The notes under the pieces: model-generated | Seen by the model: only the letters and a program-made list of their open reading frames with translations | Told to the model about the DNA's origin: nothing | Databases searched by the model: none | From: Neisseria arctica | GTDB taxonomy: Bacteria; Pseudomonadota; Gammaproteobacteria; Burkholderiales; Neisseriaceae | Assembly: GCF_022870905.1 (NCBI RefSeq) | Contig: NZ_CP091510.1 | Coordinates: 1,488,001-1,552,000 of the forward strand | Reading direction: 5' to 3' | Length of the DNA stretch: 64,000 nucleotides | Shown: positions 1 through 8,463 of the stretch, in pieces | How the letters are laid out: the number at the start of each line of letters is the position of its first letter | Numbering within the stretch: the first letter of the stretch is position 1 | Program-made: the position numbers and the translations under genes

Positions 1-199
1 CAATATGGATATCGCCGTTGGCATAAGGAGGGCCGTCGTGCAGGATAAATTTAGGACGGCCTTTGGCGATTTCACGCAGCTTTTGGTAACGTTTGAGTTC
101 ATACCAGCTTTTCAGCCAGCCGCCTTCTCGTTTGGCAAGGTTGCCGCGCATCGGAAACGGGCTTTCAAGCAGATTTACGGTTTTGCTGTAATCGGTCAT
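1..199 (-). CDS. ileS: Isoleucyl-tRNA synthetase, N-terminal part (cut by window edge)
   Basis: The reading frame starts at an ATG at 199 and runs off the left edge, giving about 66 residues. It begins [19 protein letters not shown] and contains the class I synthetase stretch [13 protein letters not shown], which leads into the HIGH-type ATP-binding signature. This is the characteristic start of bacterial IleRS, which charges tRNA-Ile in the cytoplasm. It lies downstream of ribF on the same strand, the classic ribF-ileS order. A DUS inverted repeat sits between the two genes. The rest of the protein, including the editing domain, is outside the window. Confidence 0.93.
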   Translation of the reverse strand, partial: MTDYSKTVNLLESPFPMRGNLAKREGGWLKSWYELKRYQKLREIAKGRPKFILHDGPPYANGDIHI

Positions 200-228
200 T
201 TTCTTTTCTCGTACTTCGTTGGTATAGC

Positions 229-273
229 TTCAGACGGCCCCAATATTCATAATGAATAAAAAGGCCGTCTGAA
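229..273. terminator. DUS inverted repeat between ribF and ileS
   Basis: TTCAGACGGC at 229-238 pairs with GCCGTCTGAA at 264-273 across an AT-rich loop that itself contains the short palindrome attcataatgaat. Paired DUS of this type commonly serve as terminators or attenuators in Neisseria. Here it would lie in the ribF-ileS message, so it may only attenuate. Confidence 0.6.
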
Positions 274-385
274 AATAAATTTCTCAAAGGGTATATTGTA
301 TCGGAATTATATGGTTTTTATAAGTTTTTACGCTTCATCGGCAGCAATAATTTAATTTATCTAGACTGCCCCGACCATATGATTT

Positions 386-1315
386 TTATTCTGCCCGCCA
401 ATTTCGGGCTACATCCATATCATCCCAAATCTGTTTTTTCAGGTCTTCCAAACTGTCAAATTTCTCTTCGTCACGTAATTTATGCAAAAAACGGACATGT
501 ATCCGCTTTCCATACAGATCCTCTGAAAAATCAAATATGTGAACTTCAAGCTTTTGCTTAAGCGTAGAAGAGACGGTGGGATTGGTACCAAAGCTGGCCA
601 CACCACGACGTTTACCAAAAAAACCTTCCACTTCTACCACAAAGACACCGCTGAGCGCGTAATGATGTTGCGCCAATTGTACGTTTGCCGTCGGACAACC
701 AATAGTACGCCCCAATTTGGCGCCGTGTTTCACATGGCCGCAAAGTGTGTAATCGTGACCGAGGATTTTCCCGGCATAAGCCAGATTACCACTCGAAAGT
801 GCTTGCCGCACAGCCGTACTGCTTGCACGGATATTTTCCACCAACACCGAAGGTGTCCGTTCGGTTACCATACCTTCTTGCTGTTGCAGTGTTTCGAAAC
901 TGCCTTCCCGCCCGGCTCCGAAACGGAAATCATCTCCGATCAGCAGATATTTGGTATTCAATCCGCGGCGCAGTAAGCGATCAATAAATTCTTGTGCAGA
1001 AATATCGGCAAATGCTTGATTAAAACGCAATACCCATACGGCATCCAGACAGCCGGTTTCACGCAAAAGCCTCAACTTGCTCCGCAGCGGCGTTAAGCGG
1101 TAGGGCTGCTCCCGCCCATGCTTGCGTGCGAAAAACTCTTGCGGCTGAGGCTCGAAAACCACGGCTACAGCCGGTAATCCGCGGCTTTTCGCTTCAGCTT
1201 TCAATCTTTGCAATATGTGAAGATGCCCCAAGTGCACACCATCAAAATTACCGATGGTTACCGCCGCACCCTGAGGAAAATTTGGGGCTTGGTTTTGCCC
1301 GAACCAAATGTTCAT
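386..1315 (-). CDS. ribF: Bifunctional riboflavin kinase / FAD synthetase
   Basis: A 309-residue protein of typical RibF length. The N-terminal FMN adenylyltransferase domain carries NFDGVHLGHL near residue 24, the nucleotidyl-transferase (HxGH-like) motif. The C-terminal riboflavin kinase domain (from about residue 180) has GRTIGCPTANVQL and ASFGTNPTV. It phosphorylates riboflavin to FMN and then adenylates it to FAD. It is followed by ileS on the same strand, a widely conserved pairing. All catalytic motifs appear intact. Confidence 0.95.
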   Translation of the reverse strand: MNIWFGQNQAPNFPQGAAVTIGNFDGVHLGHLHILQRLKAEAKSRGLPAVAVVFEPQPQEFFARKHGREQPYRLTPLRSKLRLLRETGCLDAVWVLRFNQAFADISAQEFIDRLLRRGLNTKYLLIGDDFRFGAGREGSFETLQQQEGMVTERTPSVLVENIRASSTAVRQALSSGNLAYAGKILGHDYTLCGHVKHGAKLGRTIGCPTANVQLAQHHYALSGVFVVEVEGFFGKRRGVASFGTNPTVSSTLKQKLEVHIFDFSEDLYGKRIHVRFLHKLRDEEKFDSLEDLKKQIWDDMDVARNWRAE

Positions 1316-1627
1316 GAAGTAATTTTTTTACGTTTGGATAACGTGCTATTGTAAACGCAATCGGCGTTTTAATAAACCTTAACAGAAAACACGCTCACAC
1401 CTGATTTAAAAACCATCCGCCGGCAAAACACAGCAGCCGCCAACAGTGTTTAAAATCATATTAGGCACAACACCCTGTACCTGTCGGATCAGTATGTGGA
1501 AATTAGGGAAGTTATCTGTAAATTTAAACGCCCAATCATGTTTTTTTTATTGTAAAATGACGAGTTTTACGGCAAATATACTGCCTGTTTCCTTATCCGT
1601 CCAACCACCTGAATTAAAGAAGCCGAT
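1316..1627. other. Intergenic region between divergent ribF and amino-acid permease
   Basis: 312 bases with no convincing gene, RNA or DUS pair. It must hold the promoters of the two divergent genes. The last 70 bases before 1628 are AT-rich with a run of T residues. I cannot assign exact promoter elements. Confidence 0.5.
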
Positions 1628-2377
1628 ATGGATTTCCGTTTTGACATTATTTACGAATATCGCGAGATGTTCTTTTACGGCGCGCTCACCACGCTCGGAT
1701 TAACCGTAGCCGCCACTTTAGGCGGTACAGTATTAGGCTTGATCGGTGCTTTAAGCCGAATCATCCGCTTTGAAAAAGGCAACGCCCTGATGCGCGCCGT
1801 AGCTTGGCTGTTGCGCACTTTCTCGCTGATTTATGTCACCTTGTTCCGTGGTACGCCCCTATTCGTACAAATTTTTATTTGGTACTTTATCTGGGCGGTC
1901 GCTTTGATTAATCCTACTGATGGCTGGCTTATCAGCGGTGATTTGGCACAAGAATTACGCCGCAACTACGGCGCGCTGATTGCCGGTACTTTGGCACTCA
2001 CCGCCAATGCCGGCGCTTATATTACCGAAATTATCCGTGCGGGTATCCAATCTATCGACAAAGGCCAAATCGAAGCGGCCCGCTCCCTCGGTCTCACCTA
2101 TCCCCAAGCCATGCGCCATGTGATTCTGCCCCAAGCATTCCGCCGTATGCTGCCGCCTTTGGCTAATGAATTCATCACCTTGTTGAAAGACAGTTCGTTG
2201 CTTTCCGCCATTGCAGTTGCAGAGCTGGCCTATATCCAGCGTACTATTTCGGGCCGCTTTTCAATTTACGAAGAGCCGCTCTATACCATCGCGCTGATTT
2301 ATTTGCTGATGACTATGTGCTTAAGCTGGTTTTTTGCTTGGCTGGAAAAACGTTACAACACCAAAGGCCAACGATAA
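1628..2377 (+). CDS. Polar amino-acid ABC transporter permease, orphan
   Basis: A 249-residue inner-membrane protein of the HisM/GlnP permease family. It has an N-terminal hydrophobic segment around residues 18-40, further membrane segments, and the cytoplasmic EAA loop (IEAARSLGLTYPQAMRHVIL near 152-171) that contacts the ATPase. It would form the channel for uptake of a polar amino acid such as glutamine, glutamate, arginine or histidine. No ATPase or binding-protein gene is adjacent, so its partners must be encoded elsewhere. Substrate cannot be told from sequence. A strong hairpin terminator follows at 2413-2437. Confidence 0.88.
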   Translation: MDFRFDIIYEYREMFFYGALTTLGLTVAATLGGTVLGLIGALSRIIRFEKGNALMRAVAWLLRTFSLIYVTLFRGTPLFVQIFIWYFIWAVALINPTDGWLISGDLAQELRRNYGALIAGTLALTANAGAYITEIIRAGIQSIDKGQIEAARSLGLTYPQAMRHVILPQAFRRMLPPLANEFITLLKDSSLLSAIAVAELAYIQRTISGRFSIYEEPLYTIALIYLLMTMCLSWFFAWLEKRYNTKGQR

Positions 2378-2412
2378 AATCTATTTTTACCACCGTCTGA
2401 AATATGAAATAT

Positions 2413-2440
2413 AAGCCCGCACATAATGCGGGCTTTTTTA
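2413..2440 (+). terminator. Rho-independent terminator after the amino-acid permease
   Basis: AAGCCCGCA, a five-base loop and TGCGGGCTT are followed by a run of T. This is a textbook terminator 35 bases after the permease stop codon. Confidence 0.85.
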
Positions 2441-2444
2441 CCAA

Positions 2445-2482
2445 ATGCCGTCTGAACATTTCAGACGGCCTGTTTTTTTTAT
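2445..2482. terminator. DUS inverted repeat hairpin
   Basis: ATGCCGTCTGAA and TTCAGACGGC are separated by only three bases and followed by TGTTTTTTT. It is a second, tighter hairpin right after the terminator at 2413 and could back it up on the plus strand. Confidence 0.7.
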
Positions 2483-2655
2483 GATTCCAACCGTTTGCCT
2501 CTTTGTTATCTTGATATTTTCCGCCTTGATAACCATACGCAATCGGCTTGCCAGCTTAAGCACATAGCGGCCTAACCGTCTCCACAAAATATGAAACTTC
2601 ACAGCAACAACCGCCACAACATTTTGTAATATTACAGCGACTCCGGCCACAAAAA

Positions 2656-3687
2656 TCAATGTTTATAGATACGATCAAATACACCCCCGTCAGCAAAAAA
2701 ACGCTGTTGGGCTTTCTCCCAGCCGCCGAACTCCTCATCAATCTTGACCAAACTGATGACCGGAAAAGCATCGGCAAACTCAGCTCGTACTTTTTTATTC
2801 ACCGGGCGGTAAAAGTTTTTGGCGATAATGCGTTGGGCTTCTTCGCTGTACAAATGGCGCAAATATTCGCTTGCTACTTCCCTCGTGCCTTTTTCATCAA
2901 CATTTGCATCCACCACAGCAACCGAAGGTTCGCATAAAATCGATAATGAAGGAATGATAATTTCATAAGCTCCGCCCGACTGCCGCACTGCCAAATGCGC
3001 TTCATTTTCCCAAGCCAAAAGCACATCGCCCAAGCCGCGCTGGGTAAAGGAAATGGTCGAAGCCCTCGCTCCCGCATCCATCACCGGCACACGTTGATAA
3101 AGCTTTCGGACAAACTCTTCGGCTTTGGCATCACTACCTCCCGGCTGGTGTTTGGCATAAGCCCATGCCGCCAAAAAGTTCCAACGTGCCCCGCCTGATG
3201 TTTTCGGATTAGGCGTGAGCACCGCAACATCATCTTTTACCAAATCGCCCCAATCGCGGATATTTTTCGGATTGCGTTTACGCACCAGAAATACCACGGT
3301 AGATGTATAAGGCGCACTGTTATCAGGGAAAGCCTGCTGCCACTTGGGATTGACCAAAGGTTTGATTTTGTTTAACGCATCGATATCATGCGCTAAAGCC
3401 AATGTAACCACATCTGCTTTCAAGCCGTTCATCACCGCTAAAGACTGTTTGCCCGAACCACCGTTCGACTGTTGTACGGTTACTTCCTGGCCTGTCTTTT
3501 CACGCCAATATTTTTGAAACAGCGGATTGTATTCCAAATAAAGCTCACGGGTAGGATCGTAAGAAACATTCAATATCGATACAGATGAAGCCGCGCCCTC
3601 AGCTCCTACCTTACCACTTCCGGGACTGCAAGCCGCCAATACCGGAGCCAACAAAAATACCTGCCATAAAGATTTGATGCCCATCAC
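2656..3687 (-). CDS. sbp: Sulfate/thiosulfate ABC transporter substrate-binding lipoprotein (paralogue 1)
   Basis: A 343-residue protein with a lipoprotein signal peptide ending in a lipobox (VLAAC, lipidated Cys20). The body is of the Sbp/CysP family: LNVSYDPTREL, QSNGGSGKQ and the ADVVTLALAHDID segment are hallmark ligand-binding and fold regions. It would capture sulfate or thiosulfate in the periplasm while anchored to a membrane. No cysT, cysW or cysA genes are adjacent, so the permease complex lies elsewhere. A second, more diverged paralogue is at 24552-25631 on the other strand. Confidence 0.92.
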   Translation of the reverse strand: MMGIKSLWQVFLLAPVLAACSPGSGKVGAEGAASSVSILNVSYDPTRELYLEYNPLFQKYWREKTGQEVTVQQSNGGSGKQSLAVMNGLKADVVTLALAHDIDALNKIKPLVNPKWQQAFPDNSAPYTSTVVFLVRKRNPKNIRDWGDLVKDDVAVLTPNPKTSGGARWNFLAAWAYAKHQPGGSDAKAEEFVRKLYQRVPVMDAGARASTISFTQRGLGDVLLAWENEAHLAVRQSGGAYEIIIPSLSILCEPSVAVVDANVDEKGTREVASEYLRHLYSEEAQRIIAKNFYRPVNKKVRAEFADAFPVISLVKIDEEFGGWEKAQQRFFADGGVFDRIYKH

Positions 3688-4064
3688 CTGCTCCTACTGT
3701 CAAAATTAGCCTGCAAGCAATATAGCAAGCGGTATTTACGGCAGGAAATATTGTTTTTTCATTTGTTTATAACTAATTTACCTTCAAATAAAAATATGCC
3801 GTCTGAAACACTCATATTTTCAGACGGCATAATTGGTTTACGAGCCTAAACTATAATATATAACCAATTGCCAATACTATATTACAGCATCTATACATTC
3901 AGTCACAAACAGCCTTATTTTCCGAGCTCTGTCATAAATTTGACACACCCTATCAGAACGAAAATTTAAGTATCTGCTTTTATGCGGAGGTTTAAGTTTT
4001 CATTTTTATATAGCTATAGAAAAAATTAAATCCCAATTATAAATTATAATTGGGATTTAATTTT
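3688..4064. other. AT-rich intergenic region upstream of sbp paralogue 1
   Basis: 377 bases without a gene. It contains the sbp promoter region, a paired DUS at 3796-3830 and an AT-rich stretch leading to the hairpin at 4021-4065. Base composition shifts clearly to AT from about 3900 onward and stays low-GC through the next gene, which suggests an acquired segment. Confidence 0.5.
3796..3830. terminator. DUS inverted repeat hairpin
   Basis: ATGCCGTCTGAA (3796-3807) and TTCAGACGGCAT (3819-3830) form a perfect 12-base stem. No gene ends right beside it, so it may be mainly an uptake site. Confidence 0.6.
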
Positions 4065-4065
4065 T
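4021..4065. terminator. Perfect 20-bp stem terminator after the P-loop gene
   Basis: Positions 4021-4040 are perfectly complementary to 4046-4065 with a five-base loop. The stem core is ATCCCAATTAT, with A/T tracts on both sides. The stop codon of the minus-strand gene overlaps the stem base. The flanking A and T tracts would allow termination in both directions. Confidence 0.85.
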
Positions 4066-4556
4066 TAGCTTAAATGGAATTCAAATGATTTTTTTATTTT
4101 TACATTTTTGCTATTAATAACTTTTAAAATACGAAAGGTATCAATATTATTCAACTCTCTGTAGATAAGCTCGCCATTCTCCTCATTATCTTTTTCATTA
4201 CTTTCATAAATTGTATAGGTTAATTTTTCTAACCATATAACTTCAGAACCTTTTTTGGCAGCATAACGATTTAATACTTCGCACGTAGCACCTTTGGTTC
4301 TAGTTGCAGAGATAGCAATATCAGGTTTATGTTTATCAAAAAAAGCACAATTATCTTTTAAGATGGGACAAGTATCACCACCTGTTGCTATACAAATTTT
4401 TTTACCTTGATATCGTACACAGCAAAGCTGATCTTTAGAGGTGCTGCCTTTTTGAGAATCAATCTCTTTCCCAACACTTTTTAGCTGTTCTATCACTTGA
4501 TTTAGTGTAGTAGTTTTCCCGCTATGTGAGCTACCGAATAATCCTATTACTACCAT
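4065..4556 (-). CDS. Small P-loop NTPase-like protein of unknown function, AT-rich
   Basis: A 163-residue protein. A Walker A motif GSSHSGKT sits at residues 8-15 right after a beta strand (VVIGLF). A second strand-like stretch, KPDIAISATRTKG (78-90), could hold the Walker B position. Six cysteines lie between residues 45 and 92 (Cys45, 46, 55, 63, 70, 92), enough for a metal site, though this is only inference. The start is set by a strong GAGGAG site upstream of the ATG. The gene is markedly AT-rich compared with argD next door and has its own perfect hairpin terminator. I do not recognise the family; horizontal acquisition is likely. Confidence 0.65.
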   Translation of the reverse strand: MVVIGLFGSSHSGKTTTLNQVIEQLKSVGKEIDSQKGSTSKDQLCCVRYQGKKICIATGGDTCPILKDNCAFFDKHKPDIAISATRTKGATCEVLNRYAAKKGSEVIWLEKLTYTIYESNEKDNEENGELIYRELNNIDTFRILKVINSKNVKIKKSFEFHLS

Positions 4557-4592
4557 GTTATAACTCCTCGTTTTAAATTGTAAAAAATTTTC

Positions 4593-5780
4593 TTAAACTT
4601 GTTCCAGCCAGCTTTTTAATGCCGCACGCAAACGTTGCAATGCCGCATCCAAATCTTCATCATTCAGCAGCAAGCTAGGCGCCATCCGCACGACATCGCC
4701 GCCAGCCACCAATATCATCAAACCGTGTGCCAAGGCATGCTGCACGATTTCGGCGGCGCGGCCCGCATACTGCTCCGCCAACACGCATCCAACCAGCAAG
4801 CCCATACCGCGTACCTGTCGGAATACGCCCGTTTCCTCGCCCAATACCCGTAAAGCCGCTTGTAGCTTTTCACCTTGCCGGCACACATGCGCCAAAGTTT
4901 CGGGAGACTGGATAATATCAAACGCACGCCCCGCCACCGCACAGGCTAACGGATTACCGCCGAAAGTCGAACCGTGCGTACCCGGGCCGAAACTGGGGGC
5001 AACTTTATCGGTAGTCAGCATCGCACCGATTGGGAAACCACTGCCCAGTGCCTTCGCGCTGGAAAGAATATCCGGCACAATACCGTAATGTTCGTAAGCA
5101 AACAATTTTCCGGTACGGCCCATACCGGTTTGCACCTCGTCAAAAACCAACAACGCGCCATGGGTATCGCAAACCCGCCGCGCTGTTTCCAAAAACACCT
5201 TATCCGCCGGCAAAACACCACTTTCACCTTGAACCGGTTCGATAATCACCGCGCAGGTTTGTGAGTCAACTGCCGCTTCCAATGCTGCGGCATCATTGTA
5301 AGGTATATGGGTAATCGCAGGCGGCAACGGGGCAAAATCGCGGCTGTATTTGGGTTGCCCGCCCACTGAAACGGTAAAGAGGGTACGCCCGTGAAAACCG
5401 TTTATACAGGCAACAATCTCATTTTTACTTTCGCCGTAATGGTCGCGGGCATATTTGCGCGCCAGCTTCAACGCGGCCTCGTTAGCCTCCGCGCCCGAAT
5501 TGCAGAAAAACACTTTGTCTGCGAAAGTATGCGCTACCAGTTTTTGCGCCAAATCCTGCGCCGCTTTGGTCGTATAGATATTGGAAATATGCCATAACTT
5601 TTGTGCCTGTTCGGTCAGTGCTTCAACCAAAGCTGGATGGCAATGCCCCAAAGCATTCACCGCAATGCCCCCTGCCAAATCGATATATTCGCGCCCTTCA
5701 CCGTCCCAAACACGGCTGCCCGCGCCCCGTTCCGGAATCATCGGCGCAAATGAAAAATTGGGGGTAAGGTAGTTTTGCAT
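4593..5780 (-). CDS. argD: Acetylornithine aminotransferase
   Basis: A 395-residue class III PLP-dependent aminotransferase. The pyridoxal lysine is Lys243 in SSAKALGSGFP; FDEVQTGMGRTG (213-224) contains the cofactor-binding Asp, and NSGAEANEAALK (94-105) is the phosphate-binding region. It converts N-acetylglutamate semialdehyde to N-acetylornithine in arginine synthesis and may also act as succinyl-diaminopimelate aminotransferase. The start at 5780 (MQNYLTPNF) is preferred over an upstream in-frame ATG at 5807 because an AAGGAT ribosome site precedes it and it matches family N termini. Confidence 0.93.
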   Translation of the reverse strand: MQNYLTPNFSFAPMIPERGAGSRVWDGEGREYIDLAGGIAVNALGHCHPALVEALTEQAQKLWHISNIYTTKAAQDLAQKLVAHTFADKVFFCNSGAEANEAALKLARKYARDHYGESKNEIVACINGFHGRTLFTVSVGGQPKYSRDFAPLPPAITHIPYNDAAALEAAVDSQTCAVIIEPVQGESGVLPADKVFLETARRVCDTHGALLVFDEVQTGMGRTGKLFAYEHYGIVPDILSSAKALGSGFPIGAMLTTDKVAPSFGPGTHGSTFGGNPLACAVAGRAFDIIQSPETLAHVCRQGEKLQAALRVLGEETGVFRQVRGMGLLVGCVLAEQYAGRAAEIVQHALAHGLMILVAGGDVVRMAPSLLLNDEDLDAALQRLRAALKSWLEQV

Positions 5781-5916
5781 ATCGTTATCCTTGCTGAAAA
5801 AGCACATCAGAAATTACGGAAAATGTATTGCCAACGCTGATTATAGCGATAAAACTTATCCGTATGCTTGATTATTTCCCTTTGATGAAAACGAAGTTTG
5901 TATTTATCGGATAATT

Positions 5917-5947
5917 TTCAGACGGCCTCGGATCGAGGCCGTCTGAA
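5917..5947. terminator. DUS inverted repeat hairpin after glycerate kinase
   Basis: TTCAGACGGCCTCG and CGAGGCCGTCTGAA pair perfectly over 14 bases with a three-base loop. It lies downstream of the minus-strand glycerate kinase and upstream of argD. Confidence 0.7.
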
Positions 5948-5987
5948 ATATTGCCATCTACCTGAAAATGTAAAAGGCCAAATCCTT

Positions 5988-7121
5988 TTATCGAGGCAGG
6001 TTATAAAGCCGGGCGATATTTACCGCTGCCGACAACAAATTATCATAGCCGTTTTGCAAGGCTTCTTCCAAGCTGCCCGGACTGCGGATAATCGGGAAAA
6101 CCGCATCGATACCATATTCGTATACAGCCTCATAACCCTGCCCTATACTACCTACCACCGCAATAACAGGTTTTCCCAATTTTTTTGCCGCAAGCGCCAC
6201 GCCCACGGGTGTTTTGCCGCGGATACTCTGACTGTCCATACGCCCTTCTCCGGTCAACACCAAATCGGCATCACGTATTTTTTCTTCCAACCTCACCGCG
6301 TCCATCACAATCTGCACACCAGATTGCAGCATTACATCAGGCAACAGCAATACACCTCCGCCCATACCGCCCGCTGCGCCGGCTCCTTCGTGGTTAAGGA
6401 TATTAATACCCGTATCACGCAATACAATATCGGCAAAACGGCTAAGCGCACCATCCAGCAATCCTACCATAGCCAGCGTCGCTCCTTTTTGCGGGCCGAA
6501 AACCGCCGAAGCGCCTTGCTCACCGCATAAAGAGTTACGCACATCACACGCTACCCGTATCGAAACATTTGCCAAGCGGGTATCCAAACCGCTTAAGTCC
6601 ACATATTCCAAATTCGCAAGACAGCCTCCGCCGTAACCCAAAGATACGGCGTGCTTATCGGATAATTTGACGCCTAATGCCTGCAACATCCCTGCACCGC
6701 CATCATTTGTCGCGCTGCCGCCTATGCCAAGAATAATATTTGTGACTCCTTGGTCCAAAGCTGCTGAAATCAATTCACCCGTACCATAGCTGGTGGTATA
6801 GAGCGGGTTTCTGCGTGCCGGCGGAACCAAATGCAAACCCGAAGCGGCGGCCATTTCGATAACCGCCGTTTTGCCATCCCCCGAAATACCGTATACCGCT
6901 TGTATTCTTCCGCCCAACGGATCGGTTACTTCTGCCTGCATCATCCTGCCTGCCGTAGCTTCAATCAACGACTGCACCGTTCCCTCGCCCCCGTCTGCCA
7001 TCGGAACTTTCACATATTCGGCATGGGGAAACACCGTTTTCCATCCGGCTTCAAGCGCATCAGCCACTTGCAGCGCGCTCAAACTTTCCTTAAACGAATC
7101 GGGAGCAATAACAATTTTCAC
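5988..7121 (-). CDS. Glycerate kinase (GlxK/GarK family)
   Basis: A 377-residue protein starting MKIVIAPDSFKESLSA, the family hallmark. GIGGSATNDGGAGMLQALG and LTGEGRMDSQSIRGKTP are conserved active-site regions. It phosphorylates D-glycerate using ATP, giving 2-phosphoglycerate (GlxK-type) or 3-phosphoglycerate. It stands alone on the minus strand, 180 bases upstream of argD. Glyoxylate made by the urate pathway 35 kb away could reach glycerate if glyoxylate carboligase and tartronate semialdehyde reductase exist elsewhere; neither is in this window. Confidence 0.93.
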   Translation of the reverse strand: MKIVIAPDSFKESLSALQVADALEAGWKTVFPHAEYVKVPMADGGEGTVQSLIEATAGRMMQAEVTDPLGGRIQAVYGISGDGKTAVIEMAAASGLHLVPPARRNPLYTTSYGTGELISAALDQGVTNIILGIGGSATNDGGAGMLQALGVKLSDKHAVSLGYGGGCLANLEYVDLSGLDTRLANVSIRVACDVRNSLCGEQGASAVFGPQKGATLAMVGLLDGALSRFADIVLRDTGINILNHEGAGAAGGMGGGVLLLPDVMLQSGVQIVMDAVRLEEKIRDADLVLTGEGRMDSQSIRGKTPVGVALAAKKLGKPVIAVVGSIGQGYEAVYEYGIDAVFPIIRSPGSLEEALQNGYDNLLSAAVNIARLYNLPR

Positions 7122-7197
7122 AAGATTTCCTTTTGTTGTGATAAATCACGAGGCCGTCTGAAAATCAATATTTCAAACCAATAAAAACACAAAATAA

Positions 7198-7240
7198 TAA
7201 AAAACGGCCCGCAGGTAAAGCACCTGTCAGACCGTTTTCA
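7198..7240 (-). terminator. Probable terminator after the small secreted protein gene
   Basis: AAAACGGCCCGCAGGT pairs imperfectly with ACCTGTCAGACCGTTTT. T-rich ends flank the stem. It lies just downstream of the minus-strand gene ending at 7255. Confidence 0.6.
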
Positions 7241-7254
7241 ATATTGCGCAGCAA

Positions 7255-7680
7255 TCAATTAGCCAAATCGCCTTTCAAAGCCACACCGGCAATCACCGCA
7301 CCCACATGGCATTCATATTCCTTAGTGCTGCTAAACGTATTACGTTTGTAGTAACTTACTAAATTAACCACCCGCGAAGCACCGCTTGCTTTAGCCGAAT
7401 CTTGAAACTGTTTTACAGCCGATAAAAACGCCCATTGGCAAGCTTTCTCATCCGATTTGCCAACCGCATTGGTTTTTTTGTTGCTCACCAATCCCTGCTT
7501 CACAATTTTACCGCCGCCGGAAGCAAAAGACACCTTGATAGAAGGATCCAATACCTTTTCCGCCTCGGGAGAACTCATAGCCTCCTGAATCGACAGCTTC
7601 AGCTGGGTGTCTCGGGCTTGGGCGGTAAATGCCAACGAAGCCAATACGGCACCCAATAATAATCCTGTTGCTTTTTTCAT
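7255..7680 (-). CDS. Small secreted protein of unknown function next to the APE cluster
   Basis: A 141-residue protein with a signal peptide (MKKATGLLLGAVLASLAFTA, cleavage likely after QA at 22). The mature part has two cysteines (EKACQWAF and EYECHVG) that could form one disulfide. The start at 7680 is chosen for a GGAG site seven bases upstream and a good signal peptide; longer in-frame starts lack this. It diverges from the phosphopantetheinyl transferase gene with 89 bases between them. I do not know its function. Similar small exported proteins sit near aryl polyene or other envelope loci, but I cannot assign a family with confidence. Confidence 0.75.
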   Translation of the reverse strand: MKKATGLLLGAVLASLAFTAQARDTQLKLSIQEAMSSPEAEKVLDPSIKVSFASGGGKIVKQGLVSNKKTNAVGKSDEKACQWAFLSAVKQFQDSAKASGASRVVNLVSYYKRNTFSSTKEYECHVGAVIAGVALKGDLAN

Positions 7681-7769
7681 CGTTTTCTCCATAAGATTAA
7701 CCGGTTCGGCAGCTACTTGAAAAATCGTGCGCACCGAAGTTTTAAAGATTGTACTGGATTTCTTGCCAA

Positions 7770-8396
7770 ATGAATACAAAATACGGCCATACTATCAACA
7801 TACTACTTGCCGGAGCAGACTGTGCTTTCCGATATCAAGGCCAAAATCTGGATGAAGCGGATCAAATGCGCCTGAGCCGAAATCCCGCTTTAAAGCAACG
7901 CCCTGATTGGCAGACCAGCCGTTTTCTCAAACAAGAAAGCCGCCTGAACATCTTATCGCTTTCGCACAGCAAAGGTGCCGCCGTGCTGGCCGATGCCGCC
8001 ATAGAGCTGCCGATCGGTGTAGATATCGAATATATACGCACGCGTGATTTTCCAAACTTGGCCGCTTATTCATGCAGCGGACAAGAGCAAACATGGTTGG
8101 CTGCACGGGGTTGGCTGGCTGTTGATTTTTATCGGCTCTGGACACTAAAAGAATCACTTATCAAAGCCGCCGCTTTGGATTTTCCGGCCGACATGGCCAA
8201 AGTCGGCATAGACATACAGACAGACGGCAATCCGAAAATTAAAAATCTCGGCGGATATTCATGGCATGGCATTTCGGCCTTGTGCGGCAATTGGGCTCTT
8301 GCCTGTGTATGGCGGGGCGAACCGAACCTTGCCCCCCAATGGCATATTTTCGGTAATTTGGGAACAAAAGGCTTACAAGATATTTGGTTGCTGTGA
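7770..8396 (+). CDS. 4'-phosphopantetheinyl transferase of the APE cluster
   Basis: A 208-residue Sfp-type protein. The Mg-binding motif GVDIE is at residues 83-87, WTLKESLIKA (124-133) matches the WxxKEAxxK motif, and LSLSHSKGAA fits the P1 region. It transfers phosphopantetheine from CoA to the serine of acyl carrier proteins, here most likely the two APE ACPs (Ser41 and Ser39). It faces the APE operon tail to tail, with a DUS hairpin between. ATG at 7770 is used; a TTG at 7749 is an in-frame alternative. Neither has a strong ribosome site. Confidence 0.9.
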   Translation: MNTKYGHTINILLAGADCAFRYQGQNLDEADQMRLSRNPALKQRPDWQTSRFLKQESRLNILSLSHSKGAAVLADAAIELPIGVDIEYIRTRDFPNLAAYSCSGQEQTWLAARGWLAVDFYRLWTLKESLIKAAALDFPADMAKVGIDIQTDGNPKIKNLGGYSWHGISALCGNWALACVWRGEPNLAPQWHIFGNLGTKGLQDIWLL

Positions 8397-8424
8397 AACA
8401 CAGCTAAAAAGCCACCAAAACAAA

Positions 8425-8459
8425 AATGCCGTCCGAATAGTTTTCAGACGGCATTTTTT
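8425..8459. terminator. Bidirectional DUS hairpin between PPTase and APE operon
   Basis: AAAAATGCCGTCCGAA and TTTTCAGACGGCATTTTT form a stem with one mismatch (a DUS variant on the left arm). It terminates both convergent units. Confidence 0.75.
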
Positions 8460-8463
8460 ACAT

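Noticed and set aside
2438-2777. Short overlapping minus-strand frames after the amino-acid permease
   Set aside because: Low-complexity peptides overlapping the DUS hairpin and the sbp end; no ribosome site.
5898-6530. Plus-strand open frame of about 210 codons opposite glycerate kinase
   Set aside because: Shadow of the real gene; no motif, starts at a DUS hairpin.
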